In this document: in pieces, positions 62,201 to 64,000 of the stretch
Layout: each line of letters starts with the position of its first letter
Numbering within the stretch: position 1 is the first letter of the stretch
NCBI GenBank assembly: GCA_038501625.1
Contig: JAZAYU010000010.1
Coordinates: forward strand, 2,378,912 to 2,442,911
Source: Corbicula japonica
Lineage: Eukaryota; Mollusca; Bivalvia; Venerida; Cyrenidae
Direction: 5' to 3'
DNA: 64,000 bases
Program-made: the position numbers and the translations under genes
Notes under the pieces: generated by a model
The model's input: the letters and a program-made list of their open reading frames with translations, nothing else
What the model was told of the DNA's origin: nothing
The model's database searches: none

Positions 62201-63796
62201 TATACAGCAACCTGGAGAAGCAAGTTAGAACCCCAACTGCTGTATTTAATATTTTTTTAAGAGTTTTCCATGACAGCAGTACTGGTTCACTCCCAGGAGA
62301 AGTGATATCATTGTGTGACTGTGGAAAACACCAGCACATCAAAAAACCAGGAGGCCTCTTTGCTAGGATATCGCGCCAAGGTTCTCTGTACCTCAAGCTG
62401 CCCACACCCACAAATGCTAGGATATACCACCCAGATTCACTGTATCTAAAACTCGTATGAATTGCATGTTAGCCTTATATCTGACTTATGCCCCAGTAGC
62501 TTAAAATGATGGTATGTTCCATACTACAATATCACCTACGCCATAGCCACAGAAAACAGACTCTAGCTACAGCAAATTGAAAAGTAATTGCTAGTTTCTA
62601 CATTTCTTGTAATCAATTAGTAAGATTACCCCTTTAAAGTAAATCTTGTGAGGTTTTACTGCAGGCACCTGTATAACCATATAAGCAGAATTTCATGACC
62701 ATGTTATAAACACAACAGCCCTTTCTTCCATATATACGTCTCTATGGCATGGACAAACAGTGTAGATACAGGGCCCAAGATCATAAAACTAAGTTTTGAG
62801 ATCAGTCTCAAATCTCAAGCATCTGATTGGCTGAAATGGCGACTGGTCGCCATTTCAGCCAATCAGATGCTTGAGATTTGAGACTGATCTCCAGATTTAG
62901 TTTTATGATCTTGGGCACTGATCAGCTGGATCTGTTCGCTTTCTGATTTGTTAGCTTAAATATTTCTGACCAAAATGCGAAAAGTGCAGATCCTGATCTG
63001 AGGACACAGATGTGCCAGCTGATCTGGAACAGCTCTAACCTCATGCCATACAATGGGTATATAATGAGTAAAGGAATAGATTTATGAATTAAGAAACATG
63101 TTATTTGTTAACTGATGACCCCTTGATCAAATATATAACCATAATAGATGTAGTTTTAGAGTATTTGTAAAAAAATCTTTACCCATCAAATTAAAAAAAA
63201 AACGACATAAATACCCAACAAATCGGATAGCAGGAATTATTAACAGGGCTTATCTATTGCCAGCAACAAAAAGATGCTAAAAATGGACGCAACCTCTTCT
63301 TTGGAGGTGTAGCTGAAAATAACGACAAACTGTCTTGAAACCGATTTCTAAAGTTTCCTGCTTAAATACTTATTTAATATCTCATATTATTTTCTTTTGA
63401 AGTTTGATTAAAGATTTTGTTCAAGTTAAAAATGTGCTAAGTGTATATTATTCAATAATATTTTTTCATTAATTACCATGTTTAGGGGGTCATTAAGTCT
63501 TGTAAAACACAAAACCTAAACAAAAACCACAATTCTTCCAACATATGAAAACCATTAGGAATTTACGCATTTTGCAGTGTGCCTTGAAAAGTTTTAAATA
63601 ATCACTTTGTGTGAATAATGGTTTATTGGCCATGATTTCAAACCTACCAGCATATTGTCGAGACTTGCGCTTTACTTGTTCAGCGAGCTCTTGGCTGATA
63701 CCGAGCAGGAGGGCGCGCTGCTGCTTTTCCTGTTGTACGCGCTCGTGGACCTCGCCAGCCACCTTGCTCACGTCGGGCTGGGATAGGGAGTGTACG
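58907..63796 (-). CDS. Unidentified gene, last two exons (5' part outside window)
   Basis: Exons 63648-63796 and 58907-59208 on the minus strand join in phase 1 across a 4.4-kb GT-AG intron. The upstream exon enters in phase 2 from exons beyond 64000. The joined 149-residue C-terminus starts with a charged, Gln/Glu/Arg-rich helical segment (EVHERVQQEKQQRALLLG, QELAEQVKRKSRQYAAERRK). It ends in an Asp/Asn/His/Ser/Tyr-rich tail (TDDEDHHGNDANNNSY, DNAYHDHKDSYHSDE) and finishes at TAA. No membrane segment or known domain is visible. The GC-rich upstream exon stands out from its AT-rich surroundings, which supports real coding. I do not recognise the family. The convergent DENND2-like gene lies 13 kb away. 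Confidence 0.7.
59320..59540. mobile_element. TTAA palindromic MITE (family P)
   Basis: TTAACCCTTTCCTCCATATT to ATGATGAAAAGGGTAAA; shortened in its first arm. Confidence 0.82.
59903..60130. mobile_element. TTAA palindromic MITE (family P)
   Basis: CGTAACCCTTTCCTCCATAG to TTATGGAGGAAAGGGCTATA. Confidence 0.85.
60131..60940. other. Intron sequence, nothing recognised
   Basis: AT-rich stretch of the intron of the unidentified gene without repeats or RNA signatures that I can name. Confidence 0.5.
60945..61245. mobile_element. TTAA MITE (family P) interrupted by a family N element
   Basis: Family P arms at 60950-61043 (GTGTAGATCCACACCTGTGC, CTGATCAGGATTTACACTG, CCACAGTGTACA) resume at about 61200 with GGCTGCTCTGGATCTACACT. 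The interval is the family N insertion. Confidence 0.75.
61044..61195. mobile_element. Fold-back MITE (family N), nested in a family P copy
   Basis: CCTAAGGTTATAAAGCTGAG to CTCAGTTTTATAACCTTCAG, with both CCAAT boxes intact (CATCTGATTGGCTGAAATGG, CCATTTCAGCCAATCAGATG). Confidence 0.9.
61590..61706. mobile_element. TTAA MITE (family P), large internal deletion
   Basis: CGTCTGCGACCACTATAGAC, CAGATCAGCTTGCTGACAGA and CCATAGAGTAAAGGGTTGAC. Confidence 0.75.
61729..61969. mobile_element. TTAA palindromic MITE (family P), reference-quality copy
   Basis: 241 bp. TTAACCCTTTCCGCCATATA at the left and ATCTATGGAGAAACGGGTTA plus A at the right. The element is an overall palindrome, and each half is itself a quasi-palindrome built from GTGTAGATCCAGAT...GGCAC and its counterpart CTGATCAGGAT...GCACTG. 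CCC-type termini next to a TTAA target are the piggyBac signature. There is no open frame, so it must depend on an outside transposase. Confidence 0.93.
62171..62465 (+). mobile_element. tRNA-derived SINE
   Basis: The head reads GCTGGCCAAGTGGTTACAC, a good RNA polymerase III A box (TGGCCAAGTGG), followed about 40 bp later by a B-box-like AGTTAGAACCCC. A body with CTCCCAGGAGAAGTGATATC follows. A SINE explains this sequence better than the short open frame that crosses it. Confidence 0.55.
62711..63080. mobile_element. TTAA MITE (family P) interrupted by a family N element
   Basis: The left end CCCTTTCTTCCATATATACG runs to AACAGTGTAGATACA (62769). The right part resumes at 62919 with CTGATCAGCTGGATCTG and continues through GTGCAGATCCTGATCTGAGG to a diverged end. 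Confidence 0.8.
62770..62918. mobile_element. Fold-back MITE (family N), near-perfect palindrome nested in family P
   Basis: GGGCCCAAGATCATAAAACT to AGTTTTATGATCTTGGGC. It is almost the same sequence as 22682-22829. It holds AGCCAATCAG on both strands, a perfect match to the NF-Y consensus. Confidence 0.93.
63648..63796 (-). CDS. Unidentified gene, penultimate exon
   Basis: 149 nt between acceptor ATTTCAG and donor GTAGGT. It encodes VHSLSQPDVSKVAGEVHERV and QQEKQQRALLLGISQELAEQ, then VKRKSRQYA. Composition predicts a long amphipathic helix. The exon is much richer in GC than its surroundings. Confidence 0.78.
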
Positions 63797-64000
63797 CTGA
63801 AATGACACATTTTATAGTTATTTCCCTTTATTCTTTACAGACAAAACACTTTAATGATAACAAAACGTTAAAATATCAAGCTATTCAACAAATAACTATA
63901 ACCCAATCAGAAACATGGTAAATTTGAGCAAACATCCACAGAATGTTTCAATGGACCAGTTGAGTTTGCTGATAAGCATCTAAGACAAAACAGAAATCAA

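Noticed and set aside
62095..62460. A 121-codon open frame as a small gene
   Set aside because: It crosses a tRNA-derived SINE with a clear A box, and no splice sites or domain are evident.

Overview
The window is eukaryotic genomic DNA: AT-rich, with coding sequence split into short exons by GT-AG introns, dense interspersed repeats and one 500-N assembly gap (10278-10777). It most likely comes from a mollusc, probably a bivalve. I infer this from the gene content and from repeat styles I associate with bivalve genomes (a Meta-domain-like SINE fragment, fold-back MITEs, TTAA-flanked palindromic MITEs), not from any search.

Three genes can be supported. (1) 3538-12199, minus strand: a complete five-exon ribosomal protein L27a/uL15 gene (147 codons). 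The ATG is alone in exon 1, a TOP-like start lies upstream, and AATAAA follows the stop. Its last intron carries a tandem set of about five box C/D snoRNA-like units on the same strand. Four of them share an 11-nt guide complementary to the peptidyl-transferase-centre segment of 28S rRNA. (2) 18765-45446, plus strand: a complete DENN-domain protein of the DENND2 type, reconstructed as 18 coding exons whose phases all agree (1103 codons plus stop). It has a long Pro/Ser-rich N-terminal exon followed by the uDENN, cDENN and dDENN modules; the family members are Rab guanine-nucleotide exchange factors. (3) 58907-63796, minus strand: the last two exons of a gene whose 5' part lies beyond the window. 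Its product ends in a charged helical segment and an Asn/Asp/His/Tyr-rich tail. I do not recognise it.

The rest is mostly mobile-element sequence. Region 1-2866 holds the 3' end of one element and a complete 1.86-kb element with hairpin and subterminal inverted repeats (Helentron/Helitron-like by structure) that contains internal tandem arrays. Region 5750-7920 holds a second element of the same plan, with a GTT/GGT and AGTAT microsatellite and an A-B alternating satellite of about 167 bp. Region 11227-11708 is a MITE with a clear 5-bp target duplication, 12782-14511 is an element with about 120-bp terminal inverted repeats, and 15717-16887 is a hAT-like element. From about 26 kb rightward the DENND2 introns and the 13-kb intergenic space are studded with some 30 copies of a roughly 240-bp palindromic MITE flanked by TTAA (piggyBac-like), and with about 17 copies of a second, roughly 150-bp fold-back MITE with perfect NF-Y-type CCAAT boxes. 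A degenerate mariner element sits in DENND2 intron 14.

I see no CRISPR array, operon or other prokaryotic-style system. The most interesting material is the snoRNA cluster and the two palindromic MITE families, one of which repeatedly sits inside or against the other.
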